Source of the DNA: Semisulcospira habei
Taxonomy: Eukaryota > Mollusca > Gastropoda > Semisulcospiridae
DNA: 64,000 nt
Direction: 5' to 3'
NCBI GenBank assembly: GCA_036245525.1
Contig: BTPG01000003.1
Span: forward strand, 134,343,362-134,407,361
Of the stretch, positions 22,507 to 34,078 are shown piece after piece. Both the position numbers and the translations under genes were made by a program. Below the pieces are notes generated by a model. The model was not told the origin of the DNA. It was given only the letters and a program-made list of their open reading frames with translations, and did no database searches. Every line of letters starts with the position of its first letter. The first letter of the stretch is position 1.

Positions 22507-25500
22507 TCAAATCTTGTTAAAAATATTGCATGCTCGCAAGAAATTGAAGATTTTGTCCGGGGGAACATCCCGGAACAAAACCTTTAAGGAGTCTGCTGTA
22601 AAGTGTTTATATCTGGTGTCAATTAGGTTAGCACAATACAGCAAAAAGTGTCGAACAGAAAACTGCTCATCACAGGCAAAACACCATGGACGCTCATCCT
22701 GTTTAAGTAAGTAAGAGTGCGTAACATACGTGTGCCCGATGTGGAGCCGAGCAAGGACAGTCTCCTCACGGCGGCTGCCGCAGCGGAAAGGTAGACTGTC
22801 AGACAACTTAGGAAGAGCTTCATGAAGCTTGTTCCCTTCCTCTTTGTCCCACTCGGACTGCCACTCGCGGGCCACGTACGCACTAATCACAGGTTTAAAA
22901 TCACTATAGACAGTCTGTGTGTCAGGGACAGGGTCACTGCGGGCACTGTTGGCAGCAGAATCTGCGATTCTGTTGCCCTCGATGCCCACATGGCCTGGGA
23001 CCGAAATAAAAATGATGTCATAATATTCCTTCATCAAGTCTGCTTGGAGCTGTCTAATCTGCACCAGCAGTGGATGGTCTGTTCCCGCGCCCTGAAGGGC
23101 CTGCAGGGCAGAAAGAGAGTCAGACAGAATCAGGAAGTTCCTTTCCCGAGACTGATAGGCATGCTTGAGTGCCAGCAGAATTGCCTGCAGTTCTGCACTA
23201 AATACAGAGGAATGGTCGGGGAGACGGAGCTTAAATGGGCGTTTAGGATGGCGAGAGGACACTGCAGCCGCAGCCACCCTCCCATCCTCAGACTTGGACC
23301 CATCCGTATAAAGACGACAATAGCCAGGAAAAATTGAAAGGAGTTCATTGAGGCTCTGTTGGTATATGGCTGGTGGAGTACAATCCTTCTTGTGGGCGGT
23401 CAAGTCCAGCAAGATGTCAGGAACTGGTAGTAGCCAGGGTGGAGTGACGTGTTGCAGAGATTCCGAAACTTTGTCCAGGTCCACTCCGGCCGCCTGCAGA
23501 TGAGGTCGGACACGGAAGGAAAGTGGACGGACAGCTCCCGGATGGGCATCGTAAATCTCTGCAAACGACGGGTTAAAAACACAATCATAGGCAGGATTGT
23601 CCGGATGGGCCTTCAGCTTCAGAACGTAGCTGAGCATGAGGCGGATGCGGCGGAGCCCGAGAGAAGGCTCCCTTGCCTCTGCATACAGACTAGGAACTGG
23701 AGATGTCCTGAAGGCTCCCAGACATATGCGCAGACCTTGATGGTGAATTGTGTTCAGACGCTGTAGAACAGACTTTGAAGCCGAGCCATATACCACATAG
23801 CCGTAATCCAGTTTGGACCGAACAAGGGCCCGGTACAGTCGAAGTAAGACAATGCGGTCTGCACCCCAGTCAGTACGACCAACGACACGGAGAATGTCGA
23901 GGGCCTTCCGACAAGAGGTTCTAATGTAGGTAACATGGTTGCAGAAGGTCAATCTTTTGTCAAAGATGACCCCCAGAAACTTTGCCTCTTCGGCCACCTG
24001 AATTGGCACTCCAGCAATGCTCAGGGTAGGTTTTGGAAAAAATTTCGTCTGGTTAGTAAAATGCACACAGATTGTCTTGGAGGGCGAGAACTTGAATCCG
24101 TTGAGAGACACCCACCGCTGGATGCGATCAACGCACAGCTGCAAGCGCCTCTCAAGGGACGCAAGTCCTCGACCTCATGCACACAAAGCAAAGTCGTCCA
24201 CAAACAAAGAACATTCAGAATCATCCTTGACGGCCTTTACAATGGTTTTTTTTTTAATGCTAAATAAAACAGGAGATAGAATGCTGCCCTGCGGGACACC
24301 CATCTCCTGTTCAAAGGAGTCGGAGAGGGTGGAGCCCACGCGGACATGGAACGACCTGTTAGACAAAAAATTGTGAATAAAAACAGGCAGGCGCCCTTAG
24401 AACCCATGTCCGACAAATCAGACATTATACCATACTTCCAGGTAGTGTCATATGCCTTTTCAAGATCAAAGAAAATTGCATAGACATGCTGCTTGTTGAC
24501 AAAAGCATCTCGAATAAAAGACTCAAAGCGAACTAGATGGTCAGTTGTACTACGGAAGCGCCGTAAACCGCACTGGAGGTCTGTGATGAGACCACGTGAC
24601 TCAAGATGCCACACCAGTCGGGCGTTGACCAAGCGTTCCATAGTCTTACATAAACATGATGTCAAAGCTATTGGCCGGTAGTTGCCCGGGTCGGAAGGAT
24701 CCTTACCCGGCTTGGGGATTGGCACAACCACAGCCTGGCGCCAAGATGGCGGAAAACGACCAGTTATCCATGGTTAAAGGCCTTGAGAAGTACAAGGAGT
24801 GAATCCTCAGGCAGATGAGTTAGGAGCTGATAATGGATGGTATCTAATCCAGCAGCAGAGTCAGTACATATCTGCATGGCTTGCTGCAATTCTGAAAACG
24901 TAAAAGGGGCATTATAGTCTTCCGAGTTATCTGATATAAAATCACAAGCACAAGATTCTCGCTTCCCCTTCTCTCTCTGGAAGAAAGGTGAATAATGCTC
25001 TGTTGAAGAATTATGGGCAATGGTGGAGGCAAGCAAATTGGCAACAGCCTTTTTATCTGTGACCAAACTGGCACCATCTCTAAGATGGCCGACAGAAGCC
25101 GAGCCACCCCTGCCCCTAATTCTTCGAACAGCCTTCCAGACTGTTTGGGACGGAGTCCTAGAAGATAAAGATGAGACGAAGCGTCTCCAGAAAAGCACGT
25201 CACTGAGCAGATTTGCGTATTTTTGGGGCTTTGCGGCACTCTTCATTGAACCATGGTACTCTCGGCTTCCGAGGGACTGATGTAGAAGTTCTAGGGATGG
25301 TTTCACCTGCTACGTCCAACAAAATCAAAGTAAAACAAGAAACAGGTTCTTCAGCTGACATGACCACCTCCTCTGTAAGACGAGACTGACAGAGGGAGGC
25401 AAACAGAGGCCAGTTAGCTTTCTTGAGATTCCAGCGCCCCACCGGCGAATCCTCCTCTTAGCTGACCGATGACAGAACTACTGGGAAGTGGTCACTACCA

Positions 25501-26108
25501 CACAGGTCGTCGTGAACCTTCCAGTCAAAGTCCAGCATGAGAGAAGGATCACACACAGTGAGGTCTAGAACAGAACTAGATCCTGAACCTGGGTTAGAGT
25601 ATGTAGGTGAGCCATCGTTAAAGACACATAGGTTAAGTTGAGAAAAAACATCTTCTAACATCTGACCTCTGCCATCATAGTGGTCACTGCCCCAAAGGTG
25701 AGCGTGACCGTTAAAATCCCCCATGAGAATAAAGGGAGGGGGCAGTTGATCTACTAAGTTAAAAATATTATTGCTACTGACCCGCAGTGATGGTGGCAGG
25801 TAAATACTGCATACGGTTATGGTCTTCTTCAAGGTAACCCGAGCTGCGACAGCCTGAAGACAGGTGTCGATGCTAACGGGGCTACTTAAAGTTTGGCTAC
25901 TAATGAGAAGAGCCGCTCCACCCGAGCGCCTCTCCGAATCAGATCCTTTGTGTATAACGTTAAAACCATTAAAGGATACATGGTCAGAAGTCTTCAGGTA
26001 AGTCTCCTGAAGAGATATTACTGAGGGGTTATAGAACTTGACTAAAAGACGTAATTCCTCAAAGTTAGCTTGAAAACCACGACAATTCCACTGAAGCATA
26101 GAGTACAT
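22507..26108 (-). pseudogene. LINE ORF2: endonuclease, reverse transcriptase, RNase H
   Basis: ORF2 starts two bases after the ORF1 stop (TAA-TC-ATG at 26112-26106). Endonuclease: MLQWNCRGFQANFEELR, VISLQETY, MGDFNGHAHLWGS and CGSDHFPVV (active site, SDH). RT: PIPKPGKDPSDPGNYRPIAL, IFFDLEKAYDTTW, MGVPQGSILSPVLFS and LFVDDFALCA (catalytic DD). RNase H: LYTDGSKSEDG, FSAELQAIL, ILSDSLSAL and HVGIEGNRIADSAA give the D-E-D-D set. A C-terminal WCFACDEQFSVRHFLLYC zinc-binding motif ends the protein. Breaks: TAA at 25458-25460 after the endonuclease, and frameshifts near 25230, 24750, 24350 and 24170. The last 545 codons are open, so decay is modest. Confidence 0.9.
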
Positions 26109-26110
26109 GA

Positions 26111-27406
26111 TTATGTCTTATCTGGGGGTGAAGAGTTTTTCCCCCCTTTTTCCTTTACCTTGGAAGGAGTTGAAGAAACAGAGGGGGGCCGGCTCCCGGG
26201 CCTCCTCTGGTTCCTCGGAGATGAAGGGGGTGGAGCTGCCGCAAAATCAGCAACAACTTCCACTCCCTCCATCCGCTCCTCCAGTGCAGCATATTTGTTT
26301 TGAAGGGGGACATCAGTGTTCCCATTCTGGGCCCGTGCGCACAGCGGTCCCATAGATTTCTTAGACCCCTGGTCCTGGGCAGCGTTCCTGCCGCTAGAGT
26401 TAGCGGCCTTAGAAGGCTGACCAGAGCCAGAAGCCTTTGGAGTTGACTGACTAACAGGTTTGGGTGGGGGCTGAGGCTTAGGGGCAACAGAAGGCGGCAC
26501 AACCGGACCGGCAGTGTCCGCCTTCTGCGTTCCCTGGCTCTTCGTCACCACCGGAGGAGGGTTACTCTCCAGGGGCGAGATGACCCGAGGCTCCGCCCCC
26601 AACCAAGAAGTTGGGGTCTGACATGAAAAATCTTTCGTGGGACGCTTGCCTGCCACCGCTGCACTGAAAGTATATACTGAGGTGTTAGAGGTTGGGGCAG
26701 CCGCAGCTGCACCAGAGCCTTCAACCAGTTTTTTGGCATCTAGAAAGGACAGTCCCTTCTCCACACGCACCTGCTGAATCTTGCACTCGGATATCCAACG
26801 AGGGCATTTCTTATCCGAAGCCATATGCGCCCCCTGGCAATTCACACACAAGGGGGTGGCTGTGCAGGACTCAGCAGAGTGTCCGGGCTTGGTGCAACGG
26901 GCGCATGAAGCCTCTGCCTGACGGCATGTCTTCTGCCCATGGCCATACTTTTGGCCCTTAAAGCACCGGAGGGGAAGAGGGACGTACTTTTTCACTCTCA
27001 GGGAGTAGTAACCTCCCCAGATGGTAGTAGGAGGGGTGGGGGTGCCAAACGTCAGGATGATGGTAGGGAGACGGATCTCCCCACCACCTCGCTTGGAAGC
27101 GAAGCGCCTGACGTAAGTCACCCCCTGAGACTTAAGGTTCCGTACAAGTTCATCTTCCGACAGTTCTGCCAAAGCTTGATCTTTGATTACGCCTCTTGAC
27201 GAATTCATAGTCTTGTGGGGTGTGACCTCCACCGGAGTGTCTCCGATGGAAGAGAGCCTCAGTAGCCCGCTGGAGTGTGCCCGGTTACGGCACTCCACCA
27301 GCAAGTCACCAGACCTGAGGCGCTGGGCCTCAGGCCTGCCAACACGGCTCCTGAGGGTCTCCCCCACCAGAAAAGGATGCAGCTTAGTAACAGGTTTCTC
27401 CTTCAC
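26111..27406 (-). CDS. LINE ORF1 (Gag-like RNA-binding protein)
   Basis: About 430 codons are open. The N-terminal half contains an RRM-like region (ELVRNLKSQGVTYVRRF, IILTFGTPTPPTTIW). Then come three CCHC-type zinc knuckles (CFKGQKYGHGQKTC, CARCTKPGHSAESC, CVNCQGAHMASDKKC), and a Pro/Ser-rich tail. Such proteins coat the element RNA and form the ribonucleoprotein used in retrotransposition. The given right edge is a GTG codon. The frame stays open further upstream to a run of 12 A (27524-27535 on the plus strand), beyond which ATG-GAT-ACA lies in another frame, so the true start was probably lost to slippage in that run. Confidence 0.85.
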   Translation of the reverse strand: MKEKPVTKLHPFLVGETLRSRVGRPEAQRLRSGDLLVECRNRAHSSGLLRLSSIGDTPVEVTPHKTMNSSRGVIKDQALAELSEDELVRNLKSQGVTYVRRFASKRGGGEIRLPTIILTFGTPTPPTTIWGGYYSLRVKKYVPLPLRCFKGQKYGHGQKTCRQAEASCARCTKPGHSAESCTATPLCVNCQGAHMASDKKCPRWISECKIQQVRVEKGLSFLDAKKLVEGSGAAAAAPTSNTSVYTFSAAVAGKRPTKDFSCQTPTSWLGAEPRVISPLESNPPPVVTKSQGTQKADTAGPVVPPSVAPKPQPPPKPVSQSTPKASGSGQPSKAANSSGRNAAQDQGSKKSMGPLCARAQNGNTDVPLQNKYAALEERMEGVEVVADFAAAPPPSSPRNQRRPGSRPPSVSSTPSKVKEKGGKNSSPPDKT

Positions 27407-27523
27407 CTTGCTATGGACAATGAGGAAGCGAGGCCATACGGCCGACGCCTGAGGCGTCGCTTCCTCACAGTCCGAGTCACTGTCATGTTCAATGTTGGTG
27501 GCTATGTGCCGCTTCTGTGCAAG

Positions 27524-28218
27524 TTTTTTTTTTTTGTATCCATATTATAATAGTAGAGATATTCATCCCCCGGGGGTCCCCGCCCGCCACCGAGCCCAAC
27601 AAGGGAAAGTGCAAATGTCGGCGGGTCTCCAGCCGACGCACAATGGAGACTGCCCGAAAGATATACTCAAGGGGATAAGCCCGATTGAACCGTTTGAGCC
27701 ACCGCCTTCTATCACACTGTTGAATGCAGGGGAATACTGGCGTAAAGCACCTAATCAGCAGCAGAAGCTATAGCATGGTGCTCCGTATATCAACCCGCAT
27801 GTCAACAGTGGGATAGGGCTCAACGTGACAAGAGCCGATTGACTAGGCCGGTACGACTAGCCTCCCGTTTAGGTAGAAGTCAAGGCCGAAGTGAAGTGTT
27901 GGCACCAGTGAGCCACAGCCCAAAGGGAACCTCAGCCACCAGGATCCTCTTCTCCCCCGACACGGGTCTCCAAGCACGGCAAACACTTGGGATCCAAATG
28001 ACCAAAAAGTCACGAGTATTTGTAAGGACCAATCCAACATGGTACAACCTGGGTTAGCACAGCTCCTTAAAAACCGGACCAGTGAAAAGGCTGAACAACA
28101 TATCTGCTGACATCAAGTCCTAATCCTGGACAAAGATGGCACCCGTCTGCTAGCCCACTCAGTCAGGGACTGAGCGGACTACCCACCTACGCCACGTGGA
28201 GGCCGGTGCCGGGTAGGC
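27524..28218 (-). other. 5' untranslated region of the I-type LINE
   Basis: GC-richer than the flanks, no coding potential. It holds 'gacccccgggggatgaatat' and ends at the target duplication. An internal promoter is expected for this LINE class but cannot be delimited by eye. Confidence 0.5.
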
Positions 28219-28229
28219 GCATGGATAAG
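28219..28229. repeat. Target-site duplication of the I-type LINE, right copy
   Basis: GCATGGATAAG, identical to 22273-22283. Confidence 0.9.
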
Positions 28230-30582
28230 ACTGCAAGATCAGGGAGATTACATGCATAACATTGCAGTTCTTGAAAAAAAATCAGAATGTTTAATTCCTA
28301 AGTATCGCACCAAAAGCAGTATGGTGGAAGACCGTCTTGCATGTAGCCATTGCAAATGGCTCTATAAAAAAGCTGATCTCTGTACTATCAAAACATTGCT
28401 GTCAGAAACCAGGAGAGTTTCAGTTCACTAAAAGAGGTGAGGCGGCAAGGCTTGGGAGGCTAATGCTTCCAATACCTTTAGATGTTTACTCTTCCTTCTA
28501 TCATAAGGTATTAGCCAGACAGAGAGATGATGAGATAAGCCATCTCATCAGAACTGACCCCTTGCTTCTTGAGTATGGAAAGAGGTTATTTGACCGCAGG
28601 GACATTGAAGATCACACGGCTGGACAAATAAGTTCCAGGATGCAGGAGTTGGGGAGACTATTAAAGACTCTCAGAGTGATGTCAGAAATGAAAATCGCCA
28701 GTTTCAATGCTGTGATCAATTCAGCTAGCTTTGATCATGTTGTCCTGGCTGTAAAAGAGCTAGCAGAATTTGATGAGGACACACAGTTCACAAAAATTAA
28801 TCTCGCAATGCACATAGGCCATGCCTTGAAAAAAATGTTTACAGATCAAACAGCCACAGGCATCCAAACAGCTTGGGCTTGATTCAGATGAGAGGTGGCT
28901 GCTCGAGCTCTCTGAGGCCGAACGGTTTGACTCTGTCTTTACCGGGGACTGGTATGAGTGTGTGTCGGCTACAGCAGCCCAGTCGGTTGGGAAAATGACG
29001 ATGAACAAACCCAAGCTCATCCCATCATGTGAAGATGTTAGCAAAGTTCAAAAGCTGCTTGAGACAAGGATGGTTTCGGAAGATTATCCAACAGTGGTTA
29101 AAGTAACTCTTTGTGCCATATCACTTTTCAATAGAAAACCAAGGGGAGAACTTCAGAGAATGAAGGTATCAGACTTCCAAAATGCTAAGATTGGAATGAT
29201 CACCAATCAAGATATCTTGAAAAGTCTCCCATAGCCTGAGAAGAAAATGGTGAATCATTTTCAGAGAGTGGAAATCAGAGGCAAGTTTAATAGGAGTGTT
29301 CCCATTTTGCTGACAAAGAAGATGATGGCAACTGTGGACAGAATCCTTTAAATGAAGCAATCAGTGCCAGCTCTAGCTAGTTCCCAGTACATCTTTGCCA
29401 CACCTTCTGGTCAGAGGCCTTACAGAGGCCATGATGTTCTAAAGGAACATGCACTGCACACACGAGTGTCAAACCCAGCCATGTTCACATTTACTCAGTT
29501 ACGGAAGCAGGTTGCAACTTTGGCACAGTCAATGGCCATCTCAGAGTTGGATCAGGATCAGCTGGCAGATTTTCTTGGTCATGATATTCGGATGCATCGC
29601 CATATCTACCGCCAACCTCAAGACGTCCTCCAAAAGGCAAAAGTGGCGATGATTCTTCTGTCAGTTAACAAAGGGATGACAGATTTTGAGAGTTGCATTA
29701 GAGATGAGTTGGGTGATGAAGAGATTGGCTTTGACAATGAAGACACATCAGAAACTTGCAGAGAGGTCTCTGGGAAAACAGCACCTGTGAATGAAGCAAG
29801 TACCAAGTCAACAACACAGGAATCAATGAGCATGATAGAGAAAAGATGTACCAGAGCCTGATGAAAATCTAGATAGTTTTGATGATGACAGTACTGCGTC
29901 AGGTCCTGTTCGAAAAAAAAAGCAAGATTTTCAAGTAAACCATGGGGGAAAGCTGAAGAGAAAGCTGTTCAAACTCGTTTCAAGACACACCTTGTCATGA
30001 ACAAACTTCCTCGAAAGGCCAAGATAGAGCAGGCAATCGCAGAAGAGCCCGCACTTAGACATAGACGCTGGACAAACATTAAGGATTACATCCGCAACAG
30101 ACTGAAAAAGTTACAAAAGAAATGAATTCAGATGTTTTCTTACGCATCACACACACACTGCAGGTGTTCTCTGTGAAGTTACTTTCGATCACAATCACAC
30201 GTCAGAAAAGGCAATAAAATCGCATGACAGATTTGCCTTTTAATGGTGTTATAGGACAAATTCCTTTCATTGAAGAATAAAGCTTTTGTTAAAATCGTCG
30301 GGTTCTAAGTATCTGTAGCAAAACATAAATGATCATAGAAGCAGACGACCGTAGCAGGGAGAATCTAAATTAAATATTGTGCTGAATAAGTACACTTGGG
30401 CATGCTCTGAAATGAAATGGGCATGATATACTGTAAAAACACTTAGCTTTGCAACTCCAGTGACTCGGGACGAAACACAAGATAATAAAACAATTTTCAA
30501 CAAATGATTTATTACAAGAGTGTCATGATTGTGTTGGTTGTTACTATCAGGTACACTTGCATGCTATGCATTCTTTCAAAAG

Positions 30583-30645
30583 TCTGCCGTGAGATGGCCT
30601 TAGTTGCCTGCTCAGAGTTAAACTCAACTAACGAACTAACTAACT
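30583..30645 (-). repeat. Short copy of the LINE 3' tail / SINE-like block
   Basis: 'ctgccgtgagatggccttagttgcctgctcagagttaaactc' followed by ACTAAC repeats, same as the 3' end of the I-type LINE. Confidence 0.6.
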
Positions 30646-30699
30646 CGTTCATAAGTCACATGAAGCATAAACTTTAGCGGAGTTGGTATAACTCGCCAT

Positions 30700-30973
30700 G
30701 TACCTAAAAATAGTGATGACGAGGACTTTGATCCATGCTCGAGTTCACAGGATTCAGACTGCATGCTGCCCTCAATCTCTGGGAACTCTGACACAGACAG
30801 TATTGTTTTTCTTTGTTCGATTTGAAAGTGGCAGGTTCAGGGTGGGGAGGTGTTAGTTGATGAGGACACACATCAGTTCAAAAAATGCAATCTCGCAATG
30901 GGCATATGCCATGCCTTGGGAAAAAATGTTAACAGATCAAACAGTCACAGGCATCCAAACAGCTTGGGCTTGG
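30700..30973 (+). pseudogene. Internally deleted copy of the recombinase-like gene
   Basis: It matches the acidic exon start (DEDFDPCSSSQDSDCM) and then, at about 30857, jumps directly to the part equivalent to 28768 onward (DEDTHQFKKCNLAM). It ends at 'gcttgggcttg', exactly where copy 31389-32038 ends. Confidence 0.75.
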
Positions 30974-32889
30974 TTTTAAATTACATCATAAGTCTATAAT
31001 GTATAAATGTATATTCCCTTTGACGTCACTCATGTCTGGCATGATCCAGGTCGGAAGATATCTTCTTGATTTCTTTTACGAAAATAGTGGATGAATGAAA
31101 ACAAATACGTTATTGGTAGCAGGTGCTTGCGGCATGGACCCCTGCGACCAATAACTTATATTATAGCCCTCTTCGTGATGCATCTTGGATGCAAGTTTTG
31201 TCCTAGTAAAGATCACCAAAACGTTCTAAAGTAAAAGGTTACTTAGTGTTGTTCTTAACAACAAGCACACTAAGTACTGTAGACTTCAACATCATGATAT
31301 ATTTTAAATTACATCATAAGTCTATTATGTATAAATGTATATTCCTTTGACGTCAGTCATGTCTGGCCTGATCCAGATCGGAAGATGTGGGAGATTACAT
31401 GCATAACATTGCAGCTCATGAAAAGAAATCATGGTTGTTTGAATCCTAAGCATCGCACCAAAAGCAGTACGGTGGAAGACTTTATTGCATGTAGCCATTG
31501 CGAAGGGCTCTATCAAAAAAAGCTGATCTCTGTACACTCAAAACATTGCTGTCAGAAACCAGGAGAGTTTCAGTTCACTAAAAGAGGTGACGCAAGCAAG
31601 ACTTTGGAGGCTAATGCTTCCAATACCTTTATATGGTGACTCTTCCTTCTATCATAAGGTATTAGCCAGACAGAGAGATGATGCGATAAGCATTCTCATC
31701 AGAACTGACCCCTTGCTTCTTGAGTATGGAAAGAGGTTATTTGACCGCAGGGACATTGAAGAACACACGGCTGGACAAATAAGTTCGAGGATGCGGAGAG
31801 TTGGGGAGATTATTAAAGACTCTCAGAGTGATGTCAGATATAAAAATCGCCAGTTTCAATGCTGTGATCAATTCAGCTAGCTTTGATCATGTTGTCCTGG
31901 CTATAAAAGAGCTAGCAGAATTTGATGAGGACACACATCAGTTCAAAAAAGGCAATCTGGCAATGCACATAGGCCATGTCTTGAAAAAAATGTTCACAGA
32001 TCAAACAGTCACAGACATCCAAACAGCTTGGGCTTGGTTTTAAATTACAGCATAAGTCTATTATGTATAAATGTATATTCCCTTTGACGTCAGTCATGTC
32101 TGGCCTGATTCAGGTCAGAAGATGTCTTCTTGATTTCTTTTACGAAAATAGCGGAGCAATGAAAACAAATACTTATTGGTAGCAGGTGTTTGCTGCACAG
32201 ACCACTGCCACCAATAACGTATATTGTAGCCCTCTTTATGATGCATCTTGGATGTGAGTTCTGTCCTAGTAAAGATCACCAAAACGCCCTAAAGTAAAAG
32301 GTTCCTTAGTGTTGTTTGAAACAACAAGCACACTCAGTACTGGAGATGGCAACATCGTGATATATTTTTAATTACATCATAAGTCTATTATGTATAAATG
32401 TATATTCCTTTGACGTCAGTCATATCTGGCCTGTTTCAGGTTAGAAAAATGTCTTCTTGATTTCCTTTACGAAAATAGTGGAGGAATGAAAACAAATACG
32501 TTATTGGTAGCAGGTGCTTGCCGCACGAACCCCTGCGACCAATAACTTATATTGTAGCCCTCTTCGTGATGCATCTTGGATGCGAGTTTTGTCCTAGTTA
32601 AAGATCACCAAAACGTTCTAAAGTAAAAGGTTACTTAGTGTTGTTCGAAACAACAAGCACACTCAGTACTGGATATGGCAACGTCATGATTTATTTTAAA
32701 TTACATCATGTCTATTATGTCTAAATGTATATTCCTTTGACGTCAGTCATGTCTGGCCTGGTCCAGTTCAGAAGATGTCTTCTTGATTTTTTGTTACGAA
32801 AAATAGTGGAGGAATGAAAACAAATACGTTTTTGGTAGCAGGTGTATGCCGCACGGACCCATGCGACCAATAACTTATATTGTCGCCCT
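30974..32889. repeat. About 330-bp tandem repeats interleaved with a gene fragment
   Basis: Units start 'ttttaaattacatcataagtct' at about 30974, 31307, 32036, 32364 and 32692. Each contains 'cctttgacgtcagtcatgtctgg' and 'caaatacgttattggtagcagg'. Unit 2 is cut short at 31388, where the recombinase-like gene fragment begins. Tandem duplication of a larger unit (gene fragment plus 330-bp unit) explains the order. Confidence 0.8.
31389..32038 (+). pseudogene. Second partial copy of the recombinase-like gene
   Basis: Over 90% similar by eye to 28242-28880: start GDYMHNIAAHEKK, the Cys finger, LARQRDDAISILIRTDPLL and VINSASFDHVVLA. Here the finger region (GLYQKKLISVHSKHCC) is in frame, unlike copy 1, which lost a base in the A-run. 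It has its own frameshifts near 31600 and 31800. It lacks the recombinase core and tail. Since it lacks the LINE, it shows the uninterrupted sequence near the insertion. Confidence 0.8.
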
Positions 32890-33220
32890 TGCTAGAACTC
32901 AGTATATTTTCACCATTTTATGAATAGAGGCACAGAAGTCGCTGAAACCCTTTAAGTCTCAAGGCAAAAACTAGTTTTCCTCATCACAAAGTTGCAGGAA
33001 AAATGACTGCTCTTGAATGTTTGATTTGAGGTGTTTACAAAAAATTACTATGATTTTATATGTATGCACATTTGATGTGATTAATAAAGGCTGAAGTTTC
33101 AAGTGATCTCTTATGTTGTCAGTTAATTAATTAATGTCAGTGTTTTGTTTTGTCATTTTTTTAGTGTTATTTCTTTCCTCCAAGTTTTTCCTCTCTTTCG
33201 TATTTTTCCACACTTTTTAA

Positions 33221-33435
33221 CCCGTATCATACTGAGGCTGAAAGCTTTAAATTTGTACACTGCCATATGCAAGCTACATTACAGTACTTACAGATAAGAA
33301 CATAGACCAATGACTTTAGTTCAAGGGTGATGACAGAATAGCTTGGCACCTAGACGTGCCAAGCTATTCTGGCACTACCCTTGAACTATTTTAGTACACT
33401 TGTTTCACAAACTGGTGTATTCCGAATGATAAGGG
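33221..33435. mobile_element. Palindromic piggyBac-type MITE, 215 bp
   Basis: Flanked by TTAA at 33217-33220 and 33436-33439. Ends CCCGTATCATACTGAG...TCCGAATGATAAGGG. The hairpin core is 'agttcaagggtgatgacag...ctggcactacccttgaact'. It is the inverted relative of 14941-15196. Confidence 0.8.
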
Positions 33436-33936
33436 TTAATATACGAAATGCTCTGTTTCTGTTTGTCTCAAACTTCAGAGCACATAACAAAAATGTCCCT
33501 TATAAGTTCCAGAATGCTATGATAAGCTGTTGTACTTCAGAGGGACAAAACGTAGCAAGGATTAAAAGATTTCCTCTGTGAAAATCATAATCTAAAGGTT
33601 AGGGGCCAGTGTTCATTCAATTTTGCACAATAAAATGTTAAAAATGTTAATGCATACATACAACTCCATGCTTAAATGACTGATTTGAAGCGGCACCCAT
33701 TTTCACTGTAATGCCAGTTTTTGTGTGAGAGGCACCCACTTTATTGGTAGAAACCCAATTTTTCTCCATCCACTGGCTCTGTTGCTAGAAAATGTCTATT
33801 TTATTTTGTTATAGAGTTTAGTTATAAGGTGAGTTCTAAACATTCGCATCAACTCTAGAGCCCTAGAATAAATAGAAATATAGAAACCCATTCTCACATA
33901 AAATGGTAGGTGACCCACTTTGAGACTTTTGTCTCC

Positions 33937-34078
<142 letters not shown>

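Larger units (their letters stand above)
22284..28218 (-). mobile_element. I-clade (RNase H-bearing) LINE, nearly full length, 5.9 kb
   Basis: Transcribed right to left: 5' region of about 670 bp, ORF1 with zinc knuckles, ORF2 with endonuclease, RT and RNase H, then a 3' end with the block 'cccgccgtgagatggcctta' and a short (ACTA)n tail at 22284-22297. It is bounded by an 11-bp duplication. The RNase H after the RT and the CCHC-bearing ORF1 place it in the I superfamily (I/Nimb-like). It is inserted antisense in the host pseudogene. Confidence 0.9.
21421..30125 (+). pseudogene. Zinc-finger / tyrosine-recombinase-like protein gene, split by a LINE
   Basis: Exon 1 (end 21510, KGHKSKKKHRKNS) is joined by a 105-bp GT/AG intron (21511-21615) to a long exon at 21616. 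Order of parts: two acidic repeats (DFVPGSSSQDSDCVP and DFVPGSSSQDSGCVP); a Cys motif (HECKLCSK); after the LINE, a basic start (GDYMHNIAVLEKK) and a C2H-type finger (ACSHC...); a helical region with LARQRDDEISHLIRTDPLL; then a fold with tyrosine-recombinase boxes, LFNRKPRGELQRMKVSDFQ (Arg, GEL), FTQLRKQVATLAQ and LGHDIRMHRHIYRQP (His/Arg, Tyr); and a basic Trp-containing tail (WGKAEEKAVQTRFK). Related multi-copy proteins are common in animals, and their function is uncertain. Breaks: the LINE, frameshifts near 28365, 28870 and 29857, stops near 29233 and 29350. The 5' start is not determined. Confidence 0.75.
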
